From Nodosilinea sp. P-1105 (lineage in GTDB: Bacteria; Cyanobacteriota; Cyanobacteriia; Phormidesmidales; Phormidesmidaceae): a stretch of DNA of 64,000 bases. Below the pieces are notes generated by a model. That model saw nothing but the letters and a program-made list of their open reading frames with translations, did not search any database and was not told the DNA's origin. The stretch lies in the NCBI RefSeq assembly GCF_012911975.1, contig NZ_SMDQ01000003.1, positions 1-64,000 on the forward strand. Direction: 5' to 3'. Positions 34,208 through 42,361 of this stretch are shown here, in pieces. The position numbers were made by a program, and so were the translations under genes. The stretch's first letter is position 1. Each line of letters begins with the position of its first letter.

Positions 34208-34280
34208 CGCGCCCTGGAGGACTCGAACCCCCGACATCGGGTTTTGGAGACCCGCGTTCTACCAACTGAACTAAGGACGC
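34208..34280 (-). tRNA. tRNA-Trp (anticodon CCA)
   Basis: A 73-nt cloverleaf on the minus strand: acceptor GCGTCCT pairs with AGGGCGC (one G-T), the anticodon loop is CTCCAAA, the T loop is GTTCGAGTC and the discriminator is G. No CCA is encoded. Position directly upstream of secE is conserved in many bacteria. Confidence 0.96.
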
Positions 34281-34332
34281 ATGGGGCCGTAGAGGCAGAT
34301 GCTTCTAACGGTAGAAGCGAACCCCCTCTATC

Positions 34333-34698
34333 TTACTTGATAGGGCGATCAAAACGCTGCTTCAAGCGAGTGGCCTTACCAACGCGATCGCGTAAGTAGT
34401 AGAGCTTAGCACGACGAGCCTTACCCCGGCGCAGCACATTAATGCTGGCTACCTTGGGAGCATGGATGAGGAACACCCGTTCTACCCCAATTCCTTGGAA
34501 GATTTTACGCACGGTAATCGATCGATTGATGCCGCCATTGCGCATGGCAATGACAGTACCTTCGTAAGGCTGAATCCGCTCTTTACCCCCTTCTTGAATC
34601 CGGACGCCAACACGTATTGTGTCGCCGACGTAGATTTCAGGGACATCTGTCTTTAATTGCTCCGCTTCTATTGAGCGGATTATTTCCTCTGCGTTCAT
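34333..34698 (-). CDS. rplS: 50S ribosomal protein L19
   Basis: Lies at the 30S-50S interface. [20 protein letters not shown], then [20 protein letters not shown] and a basic C-terminus ([20 protein letters not shown]) are diagnostic. 121 residues from ATG 34698 ([16 protein letters not shown]); the open frame back to 34749 has no family character. It is on the same strand just upstream of tRNA-Trp. Confidence 0.96.
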   Translation of the reverse strand: MNAEEIIRSIEAEQLKTDVPEIYVGDTIRVGVRIQEGGKERIQPYEGTVIAMRNGGINRSITVRKIFQGIGVERVFLIHAPKVASINVLRRGKARRAKLYYLRDRVGKATRLKQRFDRPIK

Positions 34699-34769
34699 AG
34701 GGCCTGCCAATATGCACGGTCTACGATTATAGACCATTAACAGCCCCATTGATCTGGTTTATCTAAAAA

Positions 34770-35177
34770 TTATGCCCCGGAGTCACCGGCTTTGAGAGTT
34801 TCGATATCCTGGCGAATCTGGGTGAGTTCTTGGGTTAGCGCTTCTAATTCAGCCTGGATAGATAGATCAACCACAGGGGTAGCAACGGTATTAACGGTTG
34901 GGGGGGCAGACGATCCATCGGTTTGAAACAGATCGGTCCCTTGAAATAGGTCGGGCATCTGACTCATCAGTCCGTCTACGAACTGGCGGGCTTCACGCTC
35001 AGTCACTTCCCCCTTGATCTCAAGTTCTTCGGTGAGCCGATTGACATCGTTCCCCAAGCCAGAGAAGGTCTGACGCGATTGTTGGGGATCTTGCATCGCT
35101 TCGATCAGGGAGGCTGTAGCTCCAAGGGTGACACGAAACCCTTTCTGCAAGCTTTGGGAGAGAGTATCCGGATTCAT
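34770..35177 (-). CDS. Conserved hypothetical coiled-coil protein
   Basis: 135 residues from ATG 35177 (MNPDTLSQSLQKGFRVTLGA); the frame opens at TTG 35231. The protein is helical: an N-terminal part with SLIEAMQDPQQSRQTFSGLG, a linker, and a C-terminal heptad-like helix (IQAELEALTQELTQIRQDIE). It resembles small polyhydroxyalkanoate-granule/phasin-like helical proteins, but I do not assign a function. It precedes rplS on the same strand. Confidence 0.7.
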   Translation of the reverse strand: MNPDTLSQSLQKGFRVTLGATASLIEAMQDPQQSRQTFSGLGNDVNRLTEELEIKGEVTEREARQFVDGLMSQMPDLFQGTDLFQTDGSSAPPTVNTVATPVVDLSIQAELEALTQELTQIRQDIETLKAGDSGA

Positions 35178-35356
35178 AACGCTCTGTTGCCCTAGAAACA
35201 CACCGACAGGGTACCGCATGACCTCAGCCAAAGGCAGTGAGTTAAGAAAGCGGCCCCAGAACTATACTACCGCGCCCTAGTTTTTGGCTTTGGCATCAGA
35301 GCTTACGTTTGGAACGACTCTTAGAACGACTGAGCGATCACAGTGGCCAGTGGATA

Positions 35357-35425
35357 TAAACCAAACTCAAGTCCAGATCTGGGGGTCTGCCTGTGGGAAA
35401 GTCCAGTTCGGGATCTAGACTTGGT
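35357..35425 (-). mobile_element. Family R1 repeat, copy C
   Basis: Read on the minus strand, it begins ACCAAGTCTAGATCCCG, contains GACTTTCCCACAGGCAGA and ends GAGTTTGGTTTA, matching copy A at 8668-8738. It sits between two minus-strand hypothetical genes, 7 bp behind the stop of the gene at 35432-35776. The GGTTTA end is identical in all three copies, and the bases beyond it differ, which sets the element boundary. Confidence 0.8.
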
Positions 35426-35431
35426 GTCATT

Positions 35432-35776
35432 CTAGACCTGCTCTAGATACAGCTTGATGTCGTCATAAAGTTGGGGTAGGCCGACTTCAGTGGTAATCCG
35501 AATGCGATCGTCCCGCAGGGTAATCAGGGCTTGAGCCGCAAAGGGAGACGACCAGATATTGGGATTGCAAAACACCTCTAGGAACACCTCCCCAGTGTAT
35601 CGATATTCCATAGCCGCCTTTGGGGTAGGGCGAGCTCGCCCTTCGGCTGGAGCACTGGCTACTTTCAACTGAGCCATTAAATCTTCGAGGGAGACTTTTA
35701 GGGCCTTGGCCGCCTCGGGGGGAAAGGCAAAACGTACGGACCCTTGGGACAGGTTAACCGTAAGCTGATCGGTCAT
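35432..35776 (-). CDS. Conserved cyanobacterial hypothetical protein
   Basis: 114 residues, soluble. Notable parts are the N-terminal SQGSVRFAFPPEAAKALKVS, a short Ala/Pro/Arg linker and a C-terminal beta-rich half (YTGEVFLEVFCNPNIWSSPF, ITLRDDRIRITTEVGL). I do not recognise a named family. It is preceded by a 440-bp gene-free region. Confidence 0.7.
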   Translation of the reverse strand: MTDQLTVNLSQGSVRFAFPPEAAKALKVSLEDLMAQLKVASAPAEGRARPTPKAAMEYRYTGEVFLEVFCNPNIWSSPFAAQALITLRDDRIRITTEVGLPQLYDDIKLYLEQV

Positions 35777-36216
35777 GGTGATCTCCGAATTGAGGTGTAT
35801 TGGGTTGACCTAATACCGAGTCTATAGGCAGGAGCACTCGCTTTTGAATCAATTCTGCTGATCTAGCCCTCTGCTGATAGTTCTGCGGCTGGTAAATCGG
35901 GGGTGCCGCTGAACTGACCTGATGTTCATGGAACCTGGACGCTAGACCCGTCACCTCAGATTTCGCAACGTTAAGAACTGTGACGCAATAAAAATTATTC
36001 GTTATCTAAAGAAAACACCTGCAAATTCCGAAGAAAAACCTAAAGCTTTGGCCGTTGACTGATTGTCGTCCCTAAAGTATTAGAGAACAACGCTTGCTGG
36101 TGCCGGGGTTGAGCAACCAAAATGCTACGAAATTTAAAGCAGCGGCTGGTGATCGAGCTTTGATCGGCGATACGAAGGCTTAACGGTAGGCTGGCGGTTA
36201 CATCTATGGAGGCGAC
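35777..36216. other. Gene-free region between divergent genes
   Basis: 440 bp upstream of both the minus-strand hypothetical gene and ctaA. The part 35985-36050 is AT-rich (AATAAAAATTATTCGTTATC) and a likely promoter region, for example for ctaA. No RNA gene or repeat was recognised. Confidence 0.5.
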
Positions 36217-37239
36217 ATGGCTGGAAATTTTGCATCGCTCTCATCGTCTAGCACTGATGGCGGTTGGCGGCGATCCCCCATGGGAGGCACTGAGCGATCG
36301 CCGGACTTGCCCGCTTCCCCGGTGGATCGGGTGCGTCGCCTGGTTTGGAAAATCGCTTTAGCCACCCTGGCCCTGATGGCCGTGGGCAGTGCCACCCGAG
36401 TAATGAATGCGGGCTTAGCCTGCCCAGACTGGCCCCTCTGCTACGGCCAGTGGGTGCCTCGGCAGCAAATGAACCTGCAGGTGTTTCTAGAGTGGTTTCA
36501 CCGCCTGGATGCCGCCTTGATTGGGTTAAGTACCCTCTGGCTGGTAGGGCTCAGCCTATGGTATCGGCGTCAGCTACCAGCGTGGCTCCCTTGGGCTGCG
36601 GTCGGGGCGGTGGCGCTGATTGGGTTGCAAGGGGGGCTGGGGGCTCTGACCGTCACCCAGCTGTTGCGGTTTGACATTGTCACCGCCCACTTGGGCGCGG
36701 CACTGCTGTTTTTTAGCGCCATGGTGGCGATGGGCACCCTCCTGTTGCCCCAAGTGTCGACCGGTACCGTTGGCTCTCTGCCTTGGTTGGGCACCGGCGC
36801 TACTGGTCTGGTGTATGGCCAGTGCCTACTAGGAGGGCTAGTGGGCTCCCGCTGGGCGGCCCACCAATGCTTTGGCCTGCGTGAACTGTGCCAGGTGATG
36901 AATTCTCATCTGCTGGGGGTTGTACCGGCGACGGCGGCTGTATTAACCCTGACCCTAACCGTATGGCGTACCCCAGCCCTCGACTACCGGCTGCGCCGCC
37001 TGGGCAATCTAGCTAGCATGCTGTTGGTGTTTCAGTTGGTGATGGGAATTGCCACCTTTCGCCTCAGACTCCAGGTGGAGCCCTTGACGGTGGTGCACCA
37101 TACCCTGGGGGCAGCCCTGGTGGGCATCCTGGTTAGCTTTACGGTGCTGGCTTGGCGCGATCGCGCCAAGGGGCCGGTCTTTGACCATCGCATCAGCCTC
37201 CGGCCCCAGCCCGCGCCCGGCTCTGCCCCAAACCCTTGA
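36217..37239 (+). CDS. ctaA: Haem A synthase (COX15/CtaA family)
   Basis: Oxidises the methyl group of haem O to the formyl of haem A for cytochrome c oxidase. Eight hydrophobic spans are apparent in 340 residues; haem-ligand histidines are in FLEWFHRLDA, VTAHLGAAL, MNSHLLG and VVHHTLGAA. The motif ATRVMNAGLACPDWPLCYGQ is diagnostic. A Cys pair (CFGLRELC) lies in the loop of the second half. It is the first of four plus-strand genes ending with an ABC permease. Confidence 0.94.
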   Translation: MAGNFASLSSSSTDGGWRRSPMGGTERSPDLPASPVDRVRRLVWKIALATLALMAVGSATRVMNAGLACPDWPLCYGQWVPRQQMNLQVFLEWFHRLDAALIGLSTLWLVGLSLWYRRQLPAWLPWAAVGAVALIGLQGGLGALTVTQLLRFDIVTAHLGAALLFFSAMVAMGTLLLPQVSTGTVGSLPWLGTGATGLVYGQCLLGGLVGSRWAAHQCFGLRELCQVMNSHLLGVVPATAAVLTLTLTVWRTPALDYRLRRLGNLASMLLVFQLVMGIATFRLRLQVEPLTVVHHTLGAALVGILVSFTVLAWRDRAKGPVFDHRISLRPQPAPGSAPNP

Positions 37240-37385
37240 CCTGTTTTTTAGCGGTAGGGACAGCAAGGACTGTCCTCTACCCCCTGTAATCCCTCTCCCC
37301 GGTGACTCCTCTAAGGCCTCAGCGATTACCGGTTACCGTTTTCCACCCAGTCTTCAAGTTCAGACCTGATGAGGATTTTCTCTGC

Positions 37386-38342
37386 ATGAATCAAACAACC
37401 ACCTGGAACGATGCCACCCGGCACCATGACTCGTTCAAGGCTGTAATTCGGAGCTATGTGCAGCTCACAAAGCCCCGGATTATTCCCCTTTTGCTGATTG
37501 AAACCGCTGCTGCCATGTGGGTGGCGGGCCAGGGACAGGTTGACCCGGTGCTGCTGATGGTCACCCTGCTCAGCGGTACCCTGGCGGCGGCCTCGGCCCA
37601 GACCATTAACTGCATTTACGATCGCGACATCGACTACGATATGGAACGCACCCGCCATCGACCGATTCCCTCGGGGCGCATCCAGATTCGTGATGCCCTG
37701 GTCTTTGCCGGGGTGCTGGCGGCCCTATCGTTCACCCTGCTGCTGGTCTTTGCTAACCTGCTCAGCGCTGTGATGGCTATGGTGGGCCTGGCCATTTACG
37801 TGGGGGTCTACACCTACTGGCTGAAGCGATCGTCCCCCCAAAACATTGTGATTGGGGGTGCGGCCGGGGCTGTCCCGCCTCTGGTGGGCTGGGCCGCCGT
37901 CACCGGGGATCTGCCCCTGGCTGCCTGGCTGTTTTTCTGCATTGTGTTCATCTGGACACCGCCCCACTTTTGGGGTTTGGCCATGCTGATTCAAGACGAC
38001 TACGCCAAGGTCAAAGTACCGATGATGCCCGTGGTGGTGGGCGATGCTGCCACCGCCCGCCAAATCTGGTATTACACCCTGGTGCTCGTTCCCCTTACCC
38101 TGATGATGACCTACCCCCTGGGTGCCACTGGGGTGGTCTATGGCGCGATCGCCCTGTTCCTGGGAGGTGTCTTTGTGCGTAAAGCCTGGGCATTACTCAA
38201 CGCTCCCGGCGATCGCGACCTGGCCCGCAGCCTGTTTAAGTACTCCATTCTCTATATGATGCTGCTGTCGGCAGGCATGGTCATAGACAGCTGGCCCGTG
38301 ACCAAGCTGCTGGTCTCTAGCCTATCGGGCTATATTCTGTAG
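37386..38342 (+). CDS. ctaB: Protohaem IX farnesyltransferase (haem O synthase)
   Basis: Adds farnesyl to haem B to form haem O, the substrate of CtaA. UbiA-family prenyltransferase motifs are clear: [19 protein letters not shown], the Asp-rich [19 protein letters not shown] and the second site in [15 protein letters not shown]. 318 residues with about nine membrane spans. The start is ATG 37386 ([13 protein letters not shown]); the frame opens at 37302. It follows ctaA by 146 bp. Confidence 0.94.
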   Translation: MNQTTTWNDATRHHDSFKAVIRSYVQLTKPRIIPLLLIETAAAMWVAGQGQVDPVLLMVTLLSGTLAAASAQTINCIYDRDIDYDMERTRHRPIPSGRIQIRDALVFAGVLAALSFTLLLVFANLLSAVMAMVGLAIYVGVYTYWLKRSSPQNIVIGGAAGAVPPLVGWAAVTGDLPLAAWLFFCIVFIWTPPHFWGLAMLIQDDYAKVKVPMMPVVVGDAATARQIWYYTLVLVPLTLMMTYPLGATGVVYGAIALFLGGVFVRKAWALLNAPGDRDLARSLFKYSILYMMLLSAGMVIDSWPVTKLLVSSLSGYIL

Positions 38343-38384
38343 AATAAAGTCACGAACTGTTGTTTCTAGGGTTAGGTTTGCCGC

Positions 38385-39410
38385 ATGGCTGCCGCAGTTA
38401 CCATCGAAAACCTGAGAAAGTCCTATGGATCTGTGACCGCTATCCAGGATGTGTCGCTGACCATTCAGCCTGGGGAAATTTTTGGGCTGCTGGGACCTAA
38501 CGGGGCGGGCAAAACCACCACCATCCGCTGCCTATGTACCTTGGCTGTGCCGGATAGTGGCCGGATTGAGCTGATGGGTATTCCAGTGCTAGAACAGCCC
38601 CAGGTGGCTCGCCGTTACCTGGGCTACATTGCCCAGGAGGTGGCTCTCGATAAGGTGCTTACCGGGCGCGAGTTACTGGAACTGCAAGCGGCGATTTACC
38701 ACATGCCCAAAAGCGTTGCCCTGGGCCGGATTGAGCAAATGCTTTCCCTGCTGGATTTGCAAGACTGGGCCGATCAAAAGACTGGGATCTATTCCGGGGG
38801 CTTGAAAAAGCGCTTGGATTTGGCCCTGGGGTTGCTGCATCAACCGGATGTGTTGGTGTTGGATGAACCCACCGTGGGGCTGGATATTGAAACCCGCTCG
38901 GCGGTGTGGTCCTTTCTGAGGCAGCTCAAGGCCGCTGGCACCACCATTTTAATTACCAGTCACTACCTGGAAGAGGTAGACGCTCTGGCCGATCGGGTGG
39001 CGATTATTGATCAAGGCCAGGTGATTGCCGCAGGCACCCCTAGCGACTTGAAAGACAAAATTGGCGGCGATCGCATTACCCTGCGCATTCGTGAGTTTAC
39101 CCCCGACGACGAAGCCGCCAAAGCTAAAGCGATGCTGGCGGACCTGCCCTTCGTCCAGGATGTAATTGTGAACCCAGCCCAGGGGAACTCTTTAAATCTA
39201 GTGGTTGAACGGCAGGCGGATGCCCTGACAGCGGTGCAGCAGTCGCTGGCCGCAGCAGGGTTACCAGTCTTTGGTATTTCCCAGTCGCGCCCTAGCCTAG
39301 ATGACGTCTACCTGGCGGCCACCGGTCGCACCCTGATGGATGCGGAACTGGCGGCCGTTGGTCAGCGGGATTTAAAACAAGAAAAGAAACAAGCTATGAA
39401 GGGACGTTAG
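38385..39410 (+). CDS. ABC transporter ATP-binding protein (DrrA/ABC-2 type)
   Basis: Cytosolic ATPase of an ABC-2 exporter. Walker A LLGPNGAGKTTTIRCL, Q-loop YIAQEVALDK, signature YSGGLKKRLDLALGLL, Walker B VLVLDEPTVGLD and H-loop ITSHYLEE are all intact. 341 residues with the C-terminal DrrA-type extension. It lies 42 bp behind ctaB and 13 bp before its permease. The substrate is unknown; linkage to haem A synthesis genes is recurrent in cyanobacteria as far as I recall. Confidence 0.93.
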   Translation: MAAAVTIENLRKSYGSVTAIQDVSLTIQPGEIFGLLGPNGAGKTTTIRCLCTLAVPDSGRIELMGIPVLEQPQVARRYLGYIAQEVALDKVLTGRELLELQAAIYHMPKSVALGRIEQMLSLLDLQDWADQKTGIYSGGLKKRLDLALGLLHQPDVLVLDEPTVGLDIETRSAVWSFLRQLKAAGTTILITSHYLEEVDALADRVAIIDQGQVIAAGTPSDLKDKIGGDRITLRIREFTPDDEAAKAKAMLADLPFVQDVIVNPAQGNSLNLVVERQADALTAVQQSLAAAGLPVFGISQSRPSLDDVYLAATGRTLMDAELAAVGQRDLKQEKKQAMKGR

Positions 39411-39423
39411 GAGAGCAGCCCCC

Positions 39424-40347
39424 ATGAGTACGACTATCCCAACTTCAGGCCGCAATGGCTCCAGGCCCCTAGAGAATGACGACTTAAGCACTTGGAAAGC
39501 GAGCTTAGGCGATCCGTCCAAACAGTCCCAGGGTCTGTTGTCTGCCGCCTTTATTCAAGAAACCCTAGCGATGACCCGGCGGCTGTTTATCCAGTTGCAA
39601 CGCCGCCCATCCACTCTGATTGCCGGTATTATTCAGCCGTTGATCTGGCTGGTGCTGTTTGGAGCCTTGTTTCAAAATGTCCCGGCCGGGTTGTTTGGCG
39701 AAAGTAGCAACTATGGCCAGTTCCTAGGGGCCGGCATCATTGTATTTACCGCCTTTGGGGGAGCCCTGAATGCCGGTCTACCGGTGATGTTTGACCGGGA
39801 GTTTGGCTTCCTCAACCGATTTTTGGTGGCCCCTTTGGCCTCTCGCTATTCGATCGTGGTAGCTTCTGCCATCTTTATCGCTGCCCTTAGCTTAGTGCAA
39901 ACCGCCGCCATTTTGGCCTTGAGTGCGGTGCTGGGGGCGGGGTTTCCCAACTTGCCCGGGCTGGTGCTGGTGCTGGGGATCGTGATGACCCTGGTGTTGG
40001 GGGTAACGGCCCTGAGCTTGGGCCTGACCTTTGCCCTGCCCGGCCACATCGAGCTGATTGCCGTCATTTTTGTCACCAACTTGCCCCTGCTGTTTTCCAG
40101 CACTGCTTTGGTGCCCCTAGACTTTATGCCCCAGTGGCTACAGGTTGTGGCTAGTCTGAATCCACTGACCTATGCGATCGAACCAATTCGTTACGTCTAT
40201 CTGCACCCGGATTGGACCCTGGGTAGTGTCGTGTTGCAGGCCCCCTTTGCCGGGGTCACACTGGGCGCTAGCCTGGGGGTGTTGGTTATTTTCTGTGGGG
40301 TAGCCTTGGCCCTAATTCAACCCCTGTTGCGGCGGCGCATGGCCTAG
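39424..40347 (+). CDS. ABC-2 type permease
   Basis: Membrane partner of the ATPase upstream. 307 residues with six hydrophobic segments after a ~60-residue polar N-terminus. ABC-2 features include RRPSTLIAGIIQPLIWLVLF, FDREFGFLNRFLVAPLASRY and the signature SSTALVPLDFMPQWLQVVA, then NPLTYAIEPIRYVYL. Its stop overlaps the next convergent gene by 4 bp. Confidence 0.92.
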   Translation: MSTTIPTSGRNGSRPLENDDLSTWKASLGDPSKQSQGLLSAAFIQETLAMTRRLFIQLQRRPSTLIAGIIQPLIWLVLFGALFQNVPAGLFGESSNYGQFLGAGIIVFTAFGGALNAGLPVMFDREFGFLNRFLVAPLASRYSIVVASAIFIAALSLVQTAAILALSAVLGAGFPNLPGLVLVLGIVMTLVLGVTALSLGLTFALPGHIELIAVIFVTNLPLLFSSTALVPLDFMPQWLQVVASLNPLTYAIEPIRYVYLHPDWTLGSVVLQAPFAGVTLGASLGVLVIFCGVALALIQPLLRRRMA

Positions 40348-41201
40348 GTTTGTTTTTGTTCGATCACCAGGGTCAAACTCACCCAGGTGCCCTGGGCATT
40401 GTAGGTGCGAATTAACCGCTGCCGCTGGTTGGGGGCAATCAACCAGCCCACCTCTAAAAAGAAGGGCTTCCCCGGTTGGATGGCCGTAGGAAAGGTGGCT
40501 GAGGCCCCGTCAGGTAGCAACAGTAAGGTCACGGGCTGCTCTCCCTGGTCAAACTGGAGGATGTTGCCCTGTGGGCGGGCTGCTGTTTGAATCGGGGGAC
40601 TCTGGCCAAAGGTGAGGGTTTGCTGAAGGCGATGGTCAACGGCCGGCCCCTTGGGGCCATTGCCCCCGGGTCGCTGTACCACCAATTGACTTGTCATGGT
40701 TTGCTCCGGTTGCAGGTCCGGAAAGACAGTCGTCGCTTGACCGATCCAGGTGCCCACCAGTTGATCCACCGACAGGGGAGGTCGCTGGGTTGGGGCACTG
40801 CCTTGCAGATGCTCTCGAATCAAGGTTAGGGTGCTGATCTGGGGCTGCCGCTGAAACACCTGGGCCAGTCGTAACCGCTCCTGGCCATGGATCAGGCCTA
40901 GTTCCGCTCCAAACTCGCTCACCGGGCTCCACTGGATCGCCCCCTGGGAAAACGCCCCAGTGTCACAGAACAGCACCCCCCGCCCCAAAGAGCGGTAATT
41001 GAGCACCGTTTCTTCCATCGGTTGCCCCGGCAGGTATTTACGAATTTCCTGGCGCATCCCCTGCCCCTGGTCGGTGGGAGTCAGCGCCACCTCAGTGGGG
41101 GTATCTTGTAGCATCTCCCCCTGGGGCGACAGCTGAGTGAATGATCCCACCCAGGTGCCCTGATTTTTAAGCAATCGATCCCACTGCGATACCAACGGCA
41201 A
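40344..41201 (-). CDS. DUF3598 (lipocalin-like) protein
   Basis: 285 residues, soluble, all-beta. The N-terminus WDRLLKNQGTWVGSFTQLSP and its partial repeat VDQLVGTWIGQATTVFPD in the second half show two lipocalin-like units, as in DUF3598 proteins, which are distantly related to phycobilin lyases of the CpcS type. A ligand-binding role is inferred only. It is followed upstream by a 223-bp gene-free interval before the cupin gene. Confidence 0.78.
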   Translation of the reverse strand: MPLVSQWDRLLKNQGTWVGSFTQLSPQGEMLQDTPTEVALTPTDQGQGMRQEIRKYLPGQPMEETVLNYRSLGRGVLFCDTGAFSQGAIQWSPVSEFGAELGLIHGQERLRLAQVFQRQPQISTLTLIREHLQGSAPTQRPPLSVDQLVGTWIGQATTVFPDLQPEQTMTSQLVVQRPGGNGPKGPAVDHRLQQTLTFGQSPPIQTAARPQGNILQFDQGEQPVTLLLLPDGASATFPTAIQPGKPFFLEVGWLIAPNQRQRLIRTYNAQGTWVSLTLVIEQKQT

Positions 41202-41424
41202 AGCCCCACTGAAAAATCCCTTACCTATTCCATTAAACCTGAGTTCGACACCCAGGAGAGGGCGGCCCGCTGGCCAGGGCTGGAAAGATCGGGACGAAAC
41301 ATTTTATGAAAAGTACCCACAGTCACCTTGCCGACTATGGGAGTCTGATAAGCGTAGAGAGGGTTTTGCCTAAGGCGTTTAGGCCATGGGCTGGGTTTGA
41401 TCGTCCTTTGCTGAGCTTAATATT

Positions 41425-41889
41425 ATGGATACCTTGACCTGCACGCTACCGACCAGCTGCGTTGTGCCGGTGTACAAGTCCCCCAAAGACTACCAGGCCT
41501 TTCGCATTAGCCCTGGGGACACCAATCGTCTAGCGCTGGTGTTTGACCCCACCATTGCCGATATGTCTTTGACCTACTGTGTGGAAATTTTTGACGTGGG
41601 CGGCAAAACCCCTGCCAATCGTCACCAGATTGCCGTGGAAATGTTTTTTGTACTGAAGGGGGAAGGCAGAGCCACCTGCGATGGCAAAACGGTGCAGATT
41701 CGGGCCGGGGACAGTATTTTGGTGCCTCCAAACGGGGTGCATGTGGTAGAAAACACTGGCCCCTGCCGACTCTATGCCCTGTGCATTATGGTGCCCAACG
41801 AAGATTTTGCCGAGCTGATTCGCAGTGGCACCCCGGTGGAGTTAGATGAGGAAGATATGGCGGTGCTGGGGCGGCGGGACTTGGGATAA
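41425..41889 (+). CDS. Cupin-domain protein
   Basis: A single-domain cupin of 154 residues. Motif 1 is NRHQIAVEMFFVLKGEGRA and motif 2 is GDSILVPPNGVHVVENTG, with metal ligands His and Glu from motif 1 and His from motif 2. Substrate or regulatory ligand is unknown. The start ATG 41425 has no close operon partner. Confidence 0.85.
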   Translation: MDTLTCTLPTSCVVPVYKSPKDYQAFRISPGDTNRLALVFDPTIADMSLTYCVEIFDVGGKTPANRHQIAVEMFFVLKGEGRATCDGKTVQIRAGDSILVPPNGVHVVENTGPCRLYALCIMVPNEDFAELIRSGTPVELDEEDMAVLGRRDLG

Positions 41890-41956
41890 CGGGGCGATCG
41901 CGTTGATCTAAGATAAAAGCAACGCCGTTGATATCGCTGGATTAAGGTGAATTTCC

Positions 41957-42281
41957 ATGGCCTCTCCTTTTCCAGGGATGAACCCCTACCTTGAGCATCC
42001 CGATCGCTGGTCGACGGTACATAACCGGTTGATCGTGGCCCTAGCCGATGAGTTGACCCCCCAACTGTTACCCAAGTACCAGGTGGACATTGAAAAACGT
42101 GTGTACGACGTCATGGGCTTCAACACGTTGCTGGTGGGGCGACCTGATGTAACGGTGCAGCGATCGCGCCGGTTATGACTACTTCATTGATTACAACCAA
42201 GATCCCCTGCCCCCTCTGTCTGAGACAGACTTAGCCTGGATAGATAGCTGGCTAAAAGCCCAGGGACGGCGATCGCCATAA
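41957..42281 (+). pseudogene. DUF4058 gene with large internal deletion at a HIP1 site
   Basis: The first 70 codons give a DUF4058 N-terminus (MASPFPGMNPYLEHPDRWST, then LLVGRPDVTVQRSR). At GCGATCGC (42160-42167) the DUF4058 C-terminus begins in another frame (DRAGYDYFIDYNQDPLPPL, then SETDLAWIDSWLKAQG), ending at TAA 42279-42281. Normal members are about 250 residues; roughly 150 codons are missing. In the unshifted frame translation stops at 42178. The protein function is unknown. Confidence 0.85.
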
Positions 42282-42361
42282 GCTGAAAACTTAGTGACAA
42301 AATTACCGCTTTCCCCAATCCGATGCGACGATATTCCAGTAATGGGTAAAGAATCAGCAAC

